Shown: piece after piece, positions 17,777 through 27,753 of the stretch
Position numbering within the stretch: the first letter of the stretch is position 1
Layout of the letters: each line of letters opens with the position of its first letter
Assembly (NCBI RefSeq): GCF_022664395.1
Contig: NZ_JAKRET010000013.1
Location: 1 to 64,000, forward strand
DNA length: 64,000 nucleotides
Origin: Sphingomonas lacusdianchii
Lineage (GTDB): Bacteria; Pseudomonadota; Alphaproteobacteria; Sphingomonadales; Sphingomonadaceae
Direction: 5' to 3'
Notes under the pieces: model-generated
The model's input: only the letters and a program-made list of their open reading frames with translations
The model's database searches: none
What the model was told of the DNA's origin: nothing
Program-made: the position numbers and the translations under genes

Positions 17777-18526
17777 ATGCGCACGGCATTCGGCATCGGT
17801 TTGGCGCTGGCGATGATGGTCTCCCCGGTCATGGCCGGACCTGCACAGGAACAGAGCAACGTCCTGAGCGCGCAGGAACGGGCGCAGGGGTGGCGGCTGT
17901 TGTTCAACGGGCGCGACCTGTCGGGATGGCGCGCGTTCGATGGTACGGCGCCGGCCGTTTCCTGGGTGGTGCGCGATGGCGCGTTGATGCTCGACAAGCG
18001 CGATGGCGAGATGCGCGGCGACGATCTGGTCACCGCCGATCGCTATGGCGCGTTCGAGCTGACGCTCGACTGGAAAGTGGCGCGCGGCGGCAATAGCGGC
18101 GTGCTCTACCTTGCCCGCAACGTGGCCGGCGCGCCGCTGCTGTACCAGAGCGGGCTGGAGATGCAGGTGCTCGACAATGCCGGCCATTCGGACGGCAGGA
18201 TCCCGACGCATCGCGCCGGGGCGCTGTACGACATGACCGTGCCGCCGGCCGGGGCGGCGCGGCCGGCGGGCAGCTGGAACCATGCCCGGCTGCTGGTCGA
18301 GCGCGGGCGCATCCGCCAGTGGCTGAACGGGACGCCGACCGCCGACGTCTCCTATGGCGACGCGGCGTGGCGCAAGCGGGTGGCGGGATCGAAGTTCGCG
18401 ACGATGCCGGTATTCGGCACCTTCCCAAGCGGGGTCATCGGCCTGCAGGACCATGGCGAGCCGGTGGCGTTCCGCAACATCAAGCTGCGCCCGATCGCCG
18501 CATCGGCCATCGACGCGCGCCGGTAA
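17777..18526 (+). CDS. DUF1080 (3-keto-disaccharide hydrolase-like) secreted protein
   Basis: A 249-residue protein with a signal peptide (residues 1-20, ending VMAG) and a jelly-roll DUF1080 domain. Signatures are GWRLLFNGRDLSGWRAF near the start, the strand FELTLDWKVARGGNSGVLYLA, and the terminal VIGLQDHGEPVAFRNIKLRPI. Some members act on 3-keto-glycosides and others are only carbohydrate-binding-like. The ATG follows AGGTAGGAGAG. It diverges from the Dcp gene, and its 3' end is 3 bases from the convergent PiuC gene. Confidence 0.85.
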   Translation: MRTAFGIGLALAMMVSPVMAGPAQEQSNVLSAQERAQGWRLLFNGRDLSGWRAFDGTAPAVSWVVRDGALMLDKRDGEMRGDDLVTADRYGAFELTLDWKVARGGNSGVLYLARNVAGAPLLYQSGLEMQVLDNAGHSDGRIPTHRAGALYDMTVPPAGAARPAGSWNHARLLVERGRIRQWLNGTPTADVSYGDAAWRKRVAGSKFATMPVFGTFPSGVIGLQDHGEPVAFRNIKLRPIAASAIDARR

Positions 18527-18529
18527 CGG

Positions 18530-19213
18530 TCAGGCGTCGGCCCAGCGCCGCAACAGATTGTGATACAGCCCGGTCAGCTGCACGACGACGGCATCCCCCT
18601 GCCCGCGCTCGGCAGCCAGCGTCTGCACCGACTGGTCGAGGTCGAACAGCATCCGCCGCGCGCCATCGTCGCGGACCATCGACTGCAACCAGAAGAAGGC
18701 GGCGGTACGCACCCCGCGCGTGACCGGCGTCACCCGGTGCAGGCTGGACGCGGGATAGAGGATCATATGCCCGGCGGGCAGCTTGACCGTCTGCGGCCCG
18801 AAACGGTCCTCGATCACCAGTTCGCCACCATCGTAGCTGGCCGGGTCTTCGAGGAACAAGGTCGCCGACAGGTCGGAGCGGATGCGGAAATCGGTGCCGC
18901 GCTTCATGCGGATGGCATTGTCGACGTGCAGCCCGAACGCCTCCCCGCCGGCATAGCGATTGAACAGCGGCGGAAAGACCTTCAACGGCAGCGCGGCGGC
19001 GATGAACAGCGGCGCCCGGCCGAGCGCGTCGAGCACGATCGCCCCCGCCGCGCGCGCCGCATCGCCATCCTCGGGCAATTGCCGGTTGCGCTTGGCGAGC
19101 GCCGCCTGCGGCCCCGACGTCGCGTTGCCGTCGGTCCAGTCGCCGCCTGCCGTCAGCGCGCGCACCCGGTCGAGGGCGGCGGCGTCGAGAACCTCCGGTA
19201 TCGCAATCAGCAT
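18530..19213 (-). CDS. piuC: PiuC/YbiX-type Fe(II)/2-oxoglutarate hydroxylase (PKHD type)
   Basis: A 227-residue dioxygenase with the complete iron triad His96-x-Asp98 (GLHVDNA) and His159 (SSLHRVTP), plus Arg169 ([10 protein letters not shown]) in the 2-oxoglutarate site. The N-terminus [20 protein letters not shown] is typical of PiuC. The start at 19213 fits the family; upstream extension adds unrelated residues. It lies 16 bases downstream of a catecholate-type TonB receptor on the same strand, the same pairing as fiu-ybiX in E. coli, so it is probably induced by iron limitation and handles the imported siderophore or its iron complex. Confidence 0.9.
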   Translation of the reverse strand: MLIAIPEVLDAAALDRVRALTAGGDWTDGNATSGPQAALAKRNRQLPEDGDAARAAGAIVLDALGRAPLFIAAALPLKVFPPLFNRYAGGEAFGLHVDNAIRMKRGTDFRIRSDLSATLFLEDPASYDGGELVIEDRFGPQTVKLPAGHMILYPASSLHRVTPVTRGVRTAAFFWLQSMVRDDGARRMLFDLDQSVQTLAAERGQGDAVVVQLTGLYHNLLRRWADA

Positions 19214-19229
19214 CGCCGCCGCCCCCAGG

Positions 19230-21596
19230 TCAGAAGTTATAGAACAGGCTGAGCACCGCCTGCCGCCGGTCGCCCGGCATCGCCCAGCCACCGGAAACCG
19301 CCCCGGTCGTGGCGTTCACGTTGCTGCGCACGCCGGTCAGATAGCGTTCGTCGGTGAAGTTCTGCACGTTCAATTGCACCGTTGCCCGTTCGGCGATGGT
19401 ATAGGCCAGATAGGCGCGGTGGATCAGATAATCGTCCGCGCGGAACTGCACCGGTTGCAGCGCGGTCGGCACGTTGAGCGCGATGCTGCCCTGATAGGTA
19501 AGGCCATAGCCGACCTCCAGGCCGAAGGGCAGCTTGTAGGTGGTGAACAGCGACCCCGAATGTTCGGGCGTCTGCACCAGCCACGCATCCGCCTGCGGAT
19601 CGCGGATGCCCGCCGCCCGGTCGCGGTTCGAGATCGACTGCCGCACCCGCCCGTCGAGATAGGTATAGTTGGCGAAGATCGTCCAGGCAGGCACGATCGA
19701 TCCCGACAGGCCGAGCGCGATGCCGTCGACCCGCGACCGGCCGTCGAGCACCTGCAAGCCCGCAGGCAGCGCCGGGTCGTTCGACGGCACGCGGTAGTTG
19801 GTGCGTTCGTTGCGGAAGATCGCGGCGGTCGCCTCCAGCCGGCGGCCGAACAGCGCGGCCTTCACCCCCGCCTCGATATTCTGCGCGGTTTCGGGGGCGA
19901 CGGCGCAGGGGTCGGCGCCACCCGCGACGCTTGGCACGCCGCAGCCCAGCCGCACCGTCTGCGACGAGGGGGTCTTCGCCTTGCCATAGCCGGCATAGAT
20001 GCTGACCGCGTCGACCGGATGGAACACCATGCCGCCGCGATAGGAGAACAGCCGTTCGTTCGAGTGCTGCACCCGTTGTTGCAGGGCGGTCAGGGCGGTC
20101 GTGCCCGGCGGCACCACCGCCAGCGGCAGGTTGCGGAAGCGGGCGTCCTGCACCTCCCAGCGCACCCCGCCGTTGAGTTCGAACCAGCGGCCGATCTCCA
20201 GCGTGTCGAAGGCGTAGACCGCGACATTGTGCGTTTCCGAACGCGCCTGCGCGGTGACGGTCAGGTTGACCGGCCCGGTCCAGCGCGTGTCGGGATGCGC
20301 GATCGGCAGGTCGGGCTGCGTCACCGCGACCCCGGCGGGGGTGCGCAACAGGCTGCCGCTGGTGATGTGGTAGTTCTCGACCGTGCCCGACATGCCGATA
20401 TTGGCAATATTATGCAGCGCGCCCTTGCTGCCCGCTTCGTGGCGCAGATCGACCTGGTTGTGGAGCAGGTCGTTCACCTGATCGCGCGACAGGCCGCGCG
20501 GCCCCGATGGCCGCCAGTTGCCGCGCGCTAGGCCGGCCGGGCAGGCAAGCCCGACCGTTGCCGCGGCATTGGCGCCGACCGGCTGCAACCCGGTCGTGGC
20601 GAGGCAATAGGTCCCCTGCGGCGCACTGGTGATGCTGTCCTGCGCGACGCGCTGCCACCGGGTCAGGTTGCGCACCGACAGATGATCGTCGACGGCATGG
20701 CGGAAGGTGGCGGTAAGGCGATCGACGGTCTGGTCCTGCCGGTCGAGATTGGCGATGCCGTAATAATCGGACCGGTCGACGCCGGGCAGCACGCCGCCGC
20801 CGATCGGGCTTTGATAATAGGGCACGCCGTATAGCGGGACGTTGCGGTCCTGTTGATGGACATAGGCGAGCGTCAGGCTGGTCGGGCCGCCGATGCCGAT
20901 CGTCACCGAAGGCGCGATGCCCCAGCGTTCGAACGTCTCGACGTCGCGCCCGGGCACGCGATTATGGTGATAGGCGCCGGTCAGCCGTACCGCGACCAGA
21001 TCGGAAACGCGCCGGTTGGCGTCGATCGACGCGCGGCGATAATCGTCCGTGCCGATCGACAGTTGCGCGATCGACAGGTCCTGCGCACCCGGCACCTTCG
21101 ACACGAGGTTGATGGTGCCGCCGACCGATCCCGATCCGTTGAAGACGGTGTTGGCGCCGTTATAGACCTCGATCTGCTGCAGGTTGAACGGATCGGTGCG
21201 GTTATATTGCGCCGAATCGCGCACGCCGTCGACGGTGATGTCGTTCGCCGCCGAATAGCCGCGCAGGTTGATCGAGTCGCCGTAACCGCCGCCGCCCTCG
21301 CCCGCGGCGAAGGTGATGCCGGGAATGGTCTGCAACGCGTCGCGCAGGGTCTGCAGATTCTGCTTGCGGATCGTCTGGTCGTTGAGGACGGTGATCGTCT
21401 GCGGCACGTCGGCCAGCGGCGCGGTCGCCTTCGGGCTTTCGAGCCTGGCCTCGGCCACCTTCTGTCCGTTGACCACGATGACGTCGCGGTCGTCGATCCG
21501 GTCCTGTTTCGTGTCCGGCGCTGCCGTGGCTGCGGCCGGTGCCGTGGCGATGAAGCCGATACAGCCCATCGCGAGAAAACGCATCGTGTCGTTCAT
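19230..21596 (-). CDS. TonB-dependent siderophore receptor (Fiu/CirA-like)
   Basis: A 788-residue receptor with a signal peptide (residues 1-25, ending ATAA). The siderophore-type plug reads [42 protein letters not shown], then [41 protein letters not shown] (quoted here in parts of the plug, residues about 60-150). The barrel ends in YNF. This plug form marks catecholate or ferric-siderophore receptors and the gene is paired with piuC. RBS AAGGGGGAC precedes the ATG. A TTGCGA-type palindrome 30 bases upstream is a candidate Fur site. Confidence 0.9.
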   Translation of the reverse strand: MNDTMRFLAMGCIGFIATAPAAATAAPDTKQDRIDDRDVIVVNGQKVAEARLESPKATAPLADVPQTITVLNDQTIRKQNLQTLRDALQTIPGITFAAGEGGGGYGDSINLRGYSAANDITVDGVRDSAQYNRTDPFNLQQIEVYNGANTVFNGSGSVGGTINLVSKVPGAQDLSIAQLSIGTDDYRRASIDANRRVSDLVAVRLTGAYHHNRVPGRDVETFERWGIAPSVTIGIGGPTSLTLAYVHQQDRNVPLYGVPYYQSPIGGGVLPGVDRSDYYGIANLDRQDQTVDRLTATFRHAVDDHLSVRNLTRWQRVAQDSITSAPQGTYCLATTGLQPVGANAAATVGLACPAGLARGNWRPSGPRGLSRDQVNDLLHNQVDLRHEAGSKGALHNIANIGMSGTVENYHITSGSLLRTPAGVAVTQPDLPIAHPDTRWTGPVNLTVTAQARSETHNVAVYAFDTLEIGRWFELNGGVRWEVQDARFRNLPLAVVPPGTTALTALQQRVQHSNERLFSYRGGMVFHPVDAVSIYAGYGKAKTPSSQTVRLGCGVPSVAGGADPCAVAPETAQNIEAGVKAALFGRRLEATAAIFRNERTNYRVPSNDPALPAGLQVLDGRSRVDGIALGLSGSIVPAWTIFANYTYLDGRVRQSISNRDRAAGIRDPQADAWLVQTPEHSGSLFTTYKLPFGLEVGYGLTYQGSIALNVPTALQPVQFRADDYLIHRAYLAYTIAERATVQLNVQNFTDERYLTGVRSNVNATTGAVSGGWAMPGDRRQAVLSLFYNF

Positions 21597-21625
21597 TCTG
21601 GTCCCCCTTTGCGGAAGGCCAGCTA

Positions 21626-21641
21626 TTGCGACTTACTCGCA
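21626..21641. promoter_or_regulatory. Fur-box-like palindrome upstream of the siderophore receptor
   Basis: TTGCGACTTACTCGCA contains the inverted repeat TGCGA-N5-TCGCA, about 30 bases before the receptor start codon. Palindromes of the TTGCGA-N-TCGCAA kind are plausible Fur operators in alphaproteobacteria, and the receptor/piuC pair is expected to be iron-regulated. The match is by eye and no motif score was computed. Confidence 0.4.
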
Positions 21642-22082
21642 GAGTCAATCTTGTTGCGACGTGTTCCTATTAGCATGAAGCCCGGCGACGTCCGGCAGCG
21701 CCCCCCGCCATTTTGCGCTCCGCAATGCGCCCGACCCGCGTCAACCCCGACAGATCATGCGCGGTGCCGAAGGGGTCGGCCACGACGCACACCACCCAAG
21801 CTGAGCCTGTCGTTTCGGGATCAACATGGTCGGCCAACGCATAGTCGTTGAAAAACCTAAATATTTCAAATGAACGGCGCCAAGACTGGCGTTCGAAGCA
21901 TAACCGCAACAAAACAACAGTAGATGGGAGGTTTCATAAATTACAACTCGTACTAAATATTGACGTGCCTTTGAAAATCCTTGCGATTTTGCGACGTCAC
22001 CGTGTGATTCATGGCACATCCGTCCACATTGTCCCGGAATCTGTCACTAGTATCAGTTGACACAAGGTTTCATCAATGACTT

Positions 22083-22110
22083 AATCCTTTCGAAACCAGT
22101 GGAAAGGATT
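22083..22110. promoter_or_regulatory. Inverted repeat, possible operator of the protease cluster
   Basis: Perfect 9-bp arms AATCCTTTC and GAAAGGATT are separated by 10 bases. A weak promoter-like TTGAAA (22109-22114), 17 bases, then ACAATT (22132-22137) overlaps the right arm, so a protein bound here could block polymerase. The promoter match is poor at the -10 element. Confidence 0.35.
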
Positions 22111-22275
22111 GAAATAAACCCTTCTACAACAACAATTAAATACCTGCGTTGCAGTGATGTCGAACCCGGCCGATTCTTCGCTCGATAGCGAAGGGATCAG
22201 GATCGGCGTCGATGCGCCGTATTTCGGGCATCGGGTGCATGGGCAGCGGGAACTGACGAATTTCTAACGGATCTT

Positions 22276-22296
22276 CCGATGCGGGTGCCGCATCGG
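22276..22296 (+). promoter_or_regulatory. Perfect hairpin just upstream of the first protease gene
   Basis: CCGATGCGG and CCGCATCGG form a 9-bp stem with the 3-base loop GTG. It ends 8 bases before the ATG at 22305 and abuts the GGGGGA that would be its ribosome-binding site. If translation starts at 22305, the stem could limit access; if it starts at the TTG at 22365, the hairpin sits in the leader. Confidence 0.45.
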
Positions 22297-22304
22297 TTGG
22301 GGGA

Positions 22305-24947
22305 ATGCGTCCTGCCGACAGCGCAGGCGCAGAATGGTTCAAACGCCGACTTCAGGGGGCCACATTGAAAATACCGACGATCTCGTCCGCACCGACCATG
22401 TCCTTGGCACAGGCGAAGGCAGCCGGCGCGCTCACCGCGCAGACCGCCTATGTCTCGACCTTCGCCGAACCCATGGACGTCGCCGGGATGACCGACGCGG
22501 AGATGAGGGCGAACGTCGCTAGCGCTCCCCTCGGTGTGACGTTCGACCTGACCACCGGCAAGTCGATCAAATTGGACATGGACCTGTATTCGCCCGGCAA
22601 CGGCGACAGGGAGGCCTATGGCCAATGGCATCTGCGCTATCTGGGCGACATCGCCAAGGTGTGGAGGGACTATACCGGCAAGGGCGTCAGCGTCGGCGTT
22701 TATGACCAGGGCATTCAGAGCGCGCACTGGGACCTTGGCAAGAACATCGACACGTCGAAGCAACTGGTCGACGACAACGGCAAGGTCCTGAGCGGAGAGC
22801 CGGTGTTTACCATGCCGGAAGATCGCACGGACCATGCGCACGGCACCTCGGTCGCCGGCATCATCGGCGCCGAACGCAATGGCAAGGGCGGCATGGGCAT
22901 CGCCTATGACGTCAAGATGACCGGCGTGAACATCTTCGATTTCAAATCGCAGGCTGCCAACACCGACTGGGCAATTTCGAAGGGCGGTCATTTCGACATT
23001 CTCAGCAATAGCTGGGGTTACCCGGCCTACTTCATGCAGGCGACTTCGGGCTTCTCGCGTGCCAGTGACGTCGGCTTCAAAGGGTCGATGGAGGTCCTAG
23101 AAAACCTCGCCAAGGAAGGGCGTAACGGGCTGGGGTCGATCTTCGTGAAGGCAGCGGGCAATGAAAGCTCGGACAATGCCGGCGATGGGTTGAACACTAC
23201 CCGCCACACAGTCGCGGTCGCCGCCTATCGCGGTCCCGACGGCGTGGCGTCCCAGTACAGCAACCATGGCCCGTATCTGCTGATCTCCGCCCCTTCGAAC
23301 GACTTCCTGATGCTGGGCGGCACGGGGCAGGTCACCACCGACCTGCTGGGCGAGCGCGGTTATAATCAGGCCGTGAATCCGGAGGGCGCAACCGACTATA
23401 CCGACGATTTCGGCGGCACGTCGGGCGCGACGCCGGTCGTCTCGGGGGTCGTCGCGCTGATGCTCGACGCCAATGAAAATCTCGGCTGGCGCGACGTGCG
23501 CGACATCCTCGCCGCTTCGGCCAAGATGCCGATCGCGTTCGAAACCGGTCCGGTCGCGTTCACCGTCGCCAATGACGATCGTCAGGTGACGCTGTCGATG
23601 AACGAAAGCCAGTTCAAGCTGGGCGGTGCCGACGCCAACTGGAATGGCGGCACGATGCATTACAGCAACGATTACGGTTATGGCGCGGTCGATGCCTATG
23701 GCGCGGCGCGCATGGCCGAAGTCTGGTCGCTGTTCGGTCCGGCCAAGACGTCGGCCAACGAAGCCCATGTCACCGTCGAGACCAAGGTCGGCGTGACCGC
23801 CGACAGCACCGGCAACGTTAACCCCGGCCATTTGCAGATCTTCAACAGCTTCGCCAATACCCCGGTCAGCTTCCAGTTCGAGGTCAAGGACTCGATCGAC
23901 GTCGAACATGTCGACCTGTCGCTGCTGTTCACCGAACTCACCACCACCATTGCTGCCGGCAATACCAATAGCTGGAACAATGCGCTCAGCAATGTGCAGA
24001 TCAAGCTGATCGCACCGGACGGCACCGAAGCCTTCTGGGCATCGGACCGTTGGTACAGCGAGGCCCCGGCCGATGACGAATTCACCTTCGGCCTTGCCGG
24101 TTTCCACGGCGTGAACAGCAAGGGTACGTGGACGCTCCAGTTCTCGACCTATGGCCATACCGGCAAGATGAGTGACGCCGCCGACGCCGAGACCTGGGAA
24201 GCGATCAACAAGCTGACCGTCAACGGGCTGAAGATGGACCTGTTCGGATCGAAGCCGACCAACGACGACGTCCACACCTACACCAACGAATTCTTCAAGA
24301 TGCTGGCCATCGCCGGGGAATCGGACCGTGCGGTGCTGGCCGACACCAATGGCGGCAACGACTGGATCAACGCGGCCGCCGTGTCGAAGAACATCGTCCT
24401 CGACCTGGCCGCCGGTACCGGTGGCGCGACCTTCGGCGGACAGAAGGCGTTCTCGATCGCGGTCGGCAGCGTCATCGAAAATGCGGTGACCGGCGACGGC
24501 AACGACACGATCACCGGCAACAGCGTCGCCAACAAGCTGTACGGCATGCGCGGCGACGACAAGCTGTACGGCCTTGCCGGCAACGACACCATCGACGGTG
24601 GCGCCGGCAACGACTGGATCGACGGCGGCAAGGGCAACGACGTCCTCACCGGCGGCGCGGGCAACGACGTGTTCTTCTTCGACAACAAGGGGACGTCGGG
24701 CGTCGACCGCATCACCGACTTCGGCAGCGGCGACAAGCTGATGCTGACCGCCGCGCTGCGCGACGGCAACCGCGACGGCATCATCACCTTCGGGTCGAAC
24801 GGCGTCCTGAACCTCGATTCGTCGAGCAAGGGCGACCGGGTGACGCTGGAAGGTGTCGATCCGGCAGCCGGCCTGAAGTTCGCGGGCATGGAAAACGGCT
24901 ATTACGTCTATGTCCTGAACGAACCGACCGCCGCGCTGCACGGCTGA
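22305..24947 (+). CDS. Secreted S8 serine protease with P-domain and RTX repeats (copy 1)
   Basis: An 880-residue subtilase. Catalytic residues are Asp134 (GVYDQGIQ), His179 (DHAHGTSVAG) and Ser373 (GGTSGATPVV), with the oxyanion Asn in VKAAGNES. A kexin-like P-domain (about residues 490-640, with IKLIAPDGTEAF and FGLAGFHGVNSKGTWTLQF) follows. Then come RTX nonapeptides (GDGNDTITG, GMRGDDKLYG, GGAGNDWID, GGKGNDVLTG) and the terminal block FFFDNKGTSGVDRITDF. There is no signal peptide, so type I secretion is expected; calcium would fold the repeats outside. An in-frame TTG at 22365 after CAGGGGGC is an alternative start that fits the short N-termini of the two paralogues. First of three tandem copies; no T1SS genes lie nearby. 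Confidence 0.9.
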   Translation: MRPADSAGAEWFKRRLQGATLKIPTISSAPTMSLAQAKAAGALTAQTAYVSTFAEPMDVAGMTDAEMRANVASAPLGVTFDLTTGKSIKLDMDLYSPGNGDREAYGQWHLRYLGDIAKVWRDYTGKGVSVGVYDQGIQSAHWDLGKNIDTSKQLVDDNGKVLSGEPVFTMPEDRTDHAHGTSVAGIIGAERNGKGGMGIAYDVKMTGVNIFDFKSQAANTDWAISKGGHFDILSNSWGYPAYFMQATSGFSRASDVGFKGSMEVLENLAKEGRNGLGSIFVKAAGNESSDNAGDGLNTTRHTVAVAAYRGPDGVASQYSNHGPYLLISAPSNDFLMLGGTGQVTTDLLGERGYNQAVNPEGATDYTDDFGGTSGATPVVSGVVALMLDANENLGWRDVRDILAASAKMPIAFETGPVAFTVANDDRQVTLSMNESQFKLGGADANWNGGTMHYSNDYGYGAVDAYGAARMAEVWSLFGPAKTSANEAHVTVETKVGVTADSTGNVNPGHLQIFNSFANTPVSFQFEVKDSIDVEHVDLSLLFTELTTTIAAGNTNSWNNALSNVQIKLIAPDGTEAFWASDRWYSEAPADDEFTFGLAGFHGVNSKGTWTLQFSTYGHTGKMSDAADAETWEAINKLTVNGLKMDLFGSKPTNDDVHTYTNEFFKMLAIAGESDRAVLADTNGGNDWINAAAVSKNIVLDLAAGTGGATFGGQKAFSIAVGSVIENAVTGDGNDTITGNSVANKLYGMRGDDKLYGLAGNDTIDGGAGNDWIDGGKGNDVLTGGAGNDVFFFDNKGTSGVDRITDFGSGDKLMLTAALRDGNRDGIITFGSNGVLNLDSSSKGDRVTLEGVDPAAGLKFAGMENGYYVYVLNEPTAALHG

Positions 24948-24954
24948 TGCAGAC

Positions 24955-24987
24955 GGGCGCGCCGGAATATCCGGCGCGCCCTTTTTT
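24955..24987 (+). terminator. Rho-independent terminator after protease copy 1
   Basis: An 11-bp stem GGGCGCGCCGG / CCGGCGCGCCC with loop AATAT is followed by six T's, starting 8 bases after the stop. It is the best intrinsic terminator in the window and suggests that copy 2 has its own promoter in the following 124 bases. Confidence 0.9.
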
Positions 24988-25111
24988 CTACGATCGACGT
25001 CGCACGGTGGCCGATCCCTTCCCCGTCGTCGCCGGCACATGTCGTGACCGGACAGGGTGGGCCGGCCCCGATCGCTGACGCGCGCCCAAAAATTTCGGGG
25101 AAATTTCCGCC

Positions 25112-27616
25112 ATGTCACGACATTTGCCGACCGCCCGCACGATCGAACTCGACGCCAACGACACCCTGCCGCTCGCCAGTGGCCCGGACACCGCAGCGCC
25201 GGCCAGCACACCGCGCGACATGTCGTACGACACGCGGACGGGCGCCCAGGTGAAACTCGCCATGCCGGTCTATTCGACCGCCAGCGTCGCCGAAACCGCC
25301 GACCAGTGGCATCTCGGCTATCTCGGCGACATCACCAAGATCTGGCAGGACTTTACCGGCAAGGGCGTGAAGGTCGGCGTGTTCGACGACGGCGTACAGG
25401 GCTGGCACTGGGACCTCGCCCCGAATTACGATGCCGCCAACCATCTCAACGTCGACGGCTTCGTCGTCAACGGCAGCTGGGACGGCCCCTATCACGGCAC
25501 TGCCGTCGCCGGCCTGATCGCCGCGGCACGCAACGACCGGGGGGGCGTCGGCATCGCCTATGACGCGAAGCTGAGCGGCGTGTCGATCTACACCGACTGG
25601 GAGCCATCCTATGTCGACGGCCGCGACTTCTGGAAAGCGCAGCAGGCGGCGGCGCATCAATATGACGTCGTCAACAACAGCTGGGGTGGCGGCGGCAGTT
25701 CGCTCGACACGGGAAACTCGCGTTCGAACCCGGACAGCATGGCATCGATGTACGCCAAGGGCTGGGCTGCGCTCGCCGAACAGGGCCGCGACGGCCTCGG
25801 CACCATTTCGGTCAAATCGGCGGGCAACAGCGCGGCCGATGTGGAGAGCGAAGGCGGCGACACCACCCGCCACACGATCAACGTCGGCGCCTATCGCCAG
25901 GTCGATGGCGTCGCGGCGAGCTATAGCAACAGCGGCGCCGCGCTGCTGCTATCGGCCCCGTCCAGCGACCGGTTGTCGATGCAGGGCACCTATCTCGTTA
26001 CCACCGATCTGCTCGGCGACGACGGGATCAACTGGTATGCCAATCTGAACAGCGGCGAGATCGACTATAGCAAGTCGGATTACACCAACGGCTTTGGCGG
26101 CACGTCCGCGTCCGGGCCGATCGTGACCGGTGTCGTATCGCTGATGCTCGACGCCAACGACCAGCTCGGCTGGCGCGACGTGCGTACGATTCTTGCGCAA
26201 TCGGCCAAGATGCCGATCGCGTTCGACACCGGGCCGGTATCCTATACCGGCTTCATCCAGGGCGCCGACCGCACGGTGATGATGAACGAAAGCCAGTTCA
26301 GGCTGTCGGGCGAGGCGGCGAACGTCAATGGCGGGGCGCTGCACTACAGCAACGACTATGGCTATGGTGCGGTGGATGGCTATGCCGCGGTGCGCATGGC
26401 GGAGGTCTGGTCGCTGTTCGGTGCGGCGAAGACGTCGGCGAACGAGGTCCACGCCACGGTCGCGGCGAATGTCGGCCTGGTCGCGGAAGGCGACGCATCG
26501 GCGATCGCGGTCAGCCGCCAGGCGCAGAGCGGGTTCCTGACGACGCCGGTGCGCTACACCTTCGAGGTCGGCGACACGGTCGATCTGGAACATCTCGACC
26601 TGACGCTCAACTTCCTCAACCGGGTGACCATCGACGATGGCAATGGCGGTTCGAGCTATGACTCCGACCTGACCAACGTCCAGATCCGGGTGATCGCGCC
26701 CGATGGCACCGAAGCCTTCATCGCCCAGCCCGGCACCATGCGCGGCGTGGACGGGGCGCAGGAATTCACCTTCGGCCTCGCCGGTTTCCAGGGCACCGAA
26801 AGCAAGGGCACGTGGACGCTGGAATTCGCGACCTATGCCCGAACGATCGATCAGGGCGACCAGTCGGCGGTCGTCACCAGCGACCTGACCATCAACAGCC
26901 TGAAGATGGACCTGTACGGCGCGGCACCGACCAATGACGACGTGTACAGCTATACCAACGAATTCTTCACGATGCTGGCGATCGCGGGGGAATCCGATCG
27001 CGCGGTGCTGAGCGACAAGAATGGCGGCAACGACTGGATCAACGCCGCGGCCGTGTCGACGGACGTCGTGCTCGACCTCGGCACCACCGGCGGGGCGAGC
27101 TTCGGCGGCACCCGCGCCTTCTCGATCCAGCGCGGCACGGTGATCGAGAATGCGGTGACCGGCGACGGCAACGATCAGGTTACCGGCAATGCCGGCGCCA
27201 ACAAGCTGTACGGCATGCGCGGCGACGACAAGCTGTACGGGCTGGCCGGCAACGACACCATCGACGGCGGCGCCGGCAATGACTGGATCGACGGCGGCAA
27301 GGGCAACGACATCCTGACCGGCGGTGCGGGCAATGACGTGTTCTTCTTCGACAACAAGGGGACGTCGGGCTTCGACCGCATCACCGACTTCTCCGCAGGC
27401 GACAAGCTGATGCTGACCGCCGCGCTGCGCGACAGCAACCGCGACGGCATCATCACCTTCGGCCGCGACGGCATCCTCAACCTCGACAAGTCGACCCGCG
27501 GCGACAAGCTGCTGCTCGACGGCGTCGATCCCGATAGCGGGCTGAAGTTCGCCGGCATGGAAAACGGTTATTACGTCTATGTCCTGAATACCGGCCACGT
27601 CGACGGCCTTAGCTGA
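25112..27616 (+). CDS. Secreted S8 serine protease with P-domain and RTX repeats (copy 2)
   Basis: An 834-residue paralogue of the preceding gene with the same order: an N-terminal SYDTRTGAQVKLAMPVY pro-segment, the S8 domain with Asp92 (GVFDDGVQ), His128 (PYHGTAVAG) and Ser332 (GGTSASGPIV), the P-domain (VRVIAPDGTEAF-like segment, FGLAGFQGTESKGTWTLEF), then RTX repeats and the FFFDNKGTSGFDRITDF terminus. The ATG follows GGGGAAATTTCC. There is no signal peptide. Catalytic residues are intact. The last roughly 500 bases are almost identical to copy 3, while the protease domains have diverged, so the three enzymes may differ in specificity but share one secretion signal. Confidence 0.9.
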   Translation: MSRHLPTARTIELDANDTLPLASGPDTAAPASTPRDMSYDTRTGAQVKLAMPVYSTASVAETADQWHLGYLGDITKIWQDFTGKGVKVGVFDDGVQGWHWDLAPNYDAANHLNVDGFVVNGSWDGPYHGTAVAGLIAAARNDRGGVGIAYDAKLSGVSIYTDWEPSYVDGRDFWKAQQAAAHQYDVVNNSWGGGGSSLDTGNSRSNPDSMASMYAKGWAALAEQGRDGLGTISVKSAGNSAADVESEGGDTTRHTINVGAYRQVDGVAASYSNSGAALLLSAPSSDRLSMQGTYLVTTDLLGDDGINWYANLNSGEIDYSKSDYTNGFGGTSASGPIVTGVVSLMLDANDQLGWRDVRTILAQSAKMPIAFDTGPVSYTGFIQGADRTVMMNESQFRLSGEAANVNGGALHYSNDYGYGAVDGYAAVRMAEVWSLFGAAKTSANEVHATVAANVGLVAEGDASAIAVSRQAQSGFLTTPVRYTFEVGDTVDLEHLDLTLNFLNRVTIDDGNGGSSYDSDLTNVQIRVIAPDGTEAFIAQPGTMRGVDGAQEFTFGLAGFQGTESKGTWTLEFATYARTIDQGDQSAVVTSDLTINSLKMDLYGAAPTNDDVYSYTNEFFTMLAIAGESDRAVLSDKNGGNDWINAAAVSTDVVLDLGTTGGASFGGTRAFSIQRGTVIENAVTGDGNDQVTGNAGANKLYGMRGDDKLYGLAGNDTIDGGAGNDWIDGGKGNDILTGGAGNDVFFFDNKGTSGFDRITDFSAGDKLMLTAALRDSNRDGIITFGRDGILNLDKSTRGDKLLLDGVDPDSGLKFAGMENGYYVYVLNTGHVDGLS

Positions 27617-27626
27617 ACCCGACCGA

Positions 27627-27654
27627 CGGGCCCGGAGCGATCCGGGCCCGTTTT
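27627..27654 (+). terminator. Rho-independent terminator after protease copy 2
   Basis: A 10-bp stem CGGGCCCGGA / TCCGGGCCCG with loop GCGA is followed by TTTT, 11 bases after the stop. Like the first terminator, it separates the protease genes into single transcription units. Confidence 0.85.
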
Positions 27655-27753
27655 GCATCGGAGCGCATCACCGGACCGCTCGCCACTACCGGACGGGGGC
27701 CGAGTCCCGCTCCGACCATTCGCGCACGACGATCTCTGGGGGGAGTTTGAATC

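Larger units (their letters stand above)
21642..22304. other. Long AT-rich intergenic region with hairpins
   Basis: This 660-base stretch separates the siderophore receptor from the divergent protease cluster. By hand count, 21841-22140 is about 40% GC against roughly two-thirds in neighbouring genes. No convincing gene was found: short open frames on either strand have no recognisable family or RBS. It holds three inverted repeats listed separately or here: AATCCTTTC/GAAAGGATT (22083-22110), CTTCGCT/AGCGAAG (22176-22193) and CCGATGCGG/CCGCATCGG (22276-22296). The low GC suggests either a large regulatory region or a remnant of acquired DNA. Confidence 0.6.

Noticed and set aside
21848..22060. 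70-codon open frame in the AT-rich region
   Set aside because: No recognisable family and no RBS; low-GC DNA with sparse coding character. An 80-codon minus-strand frame at 21670-21912 was rejected for the same reasons.
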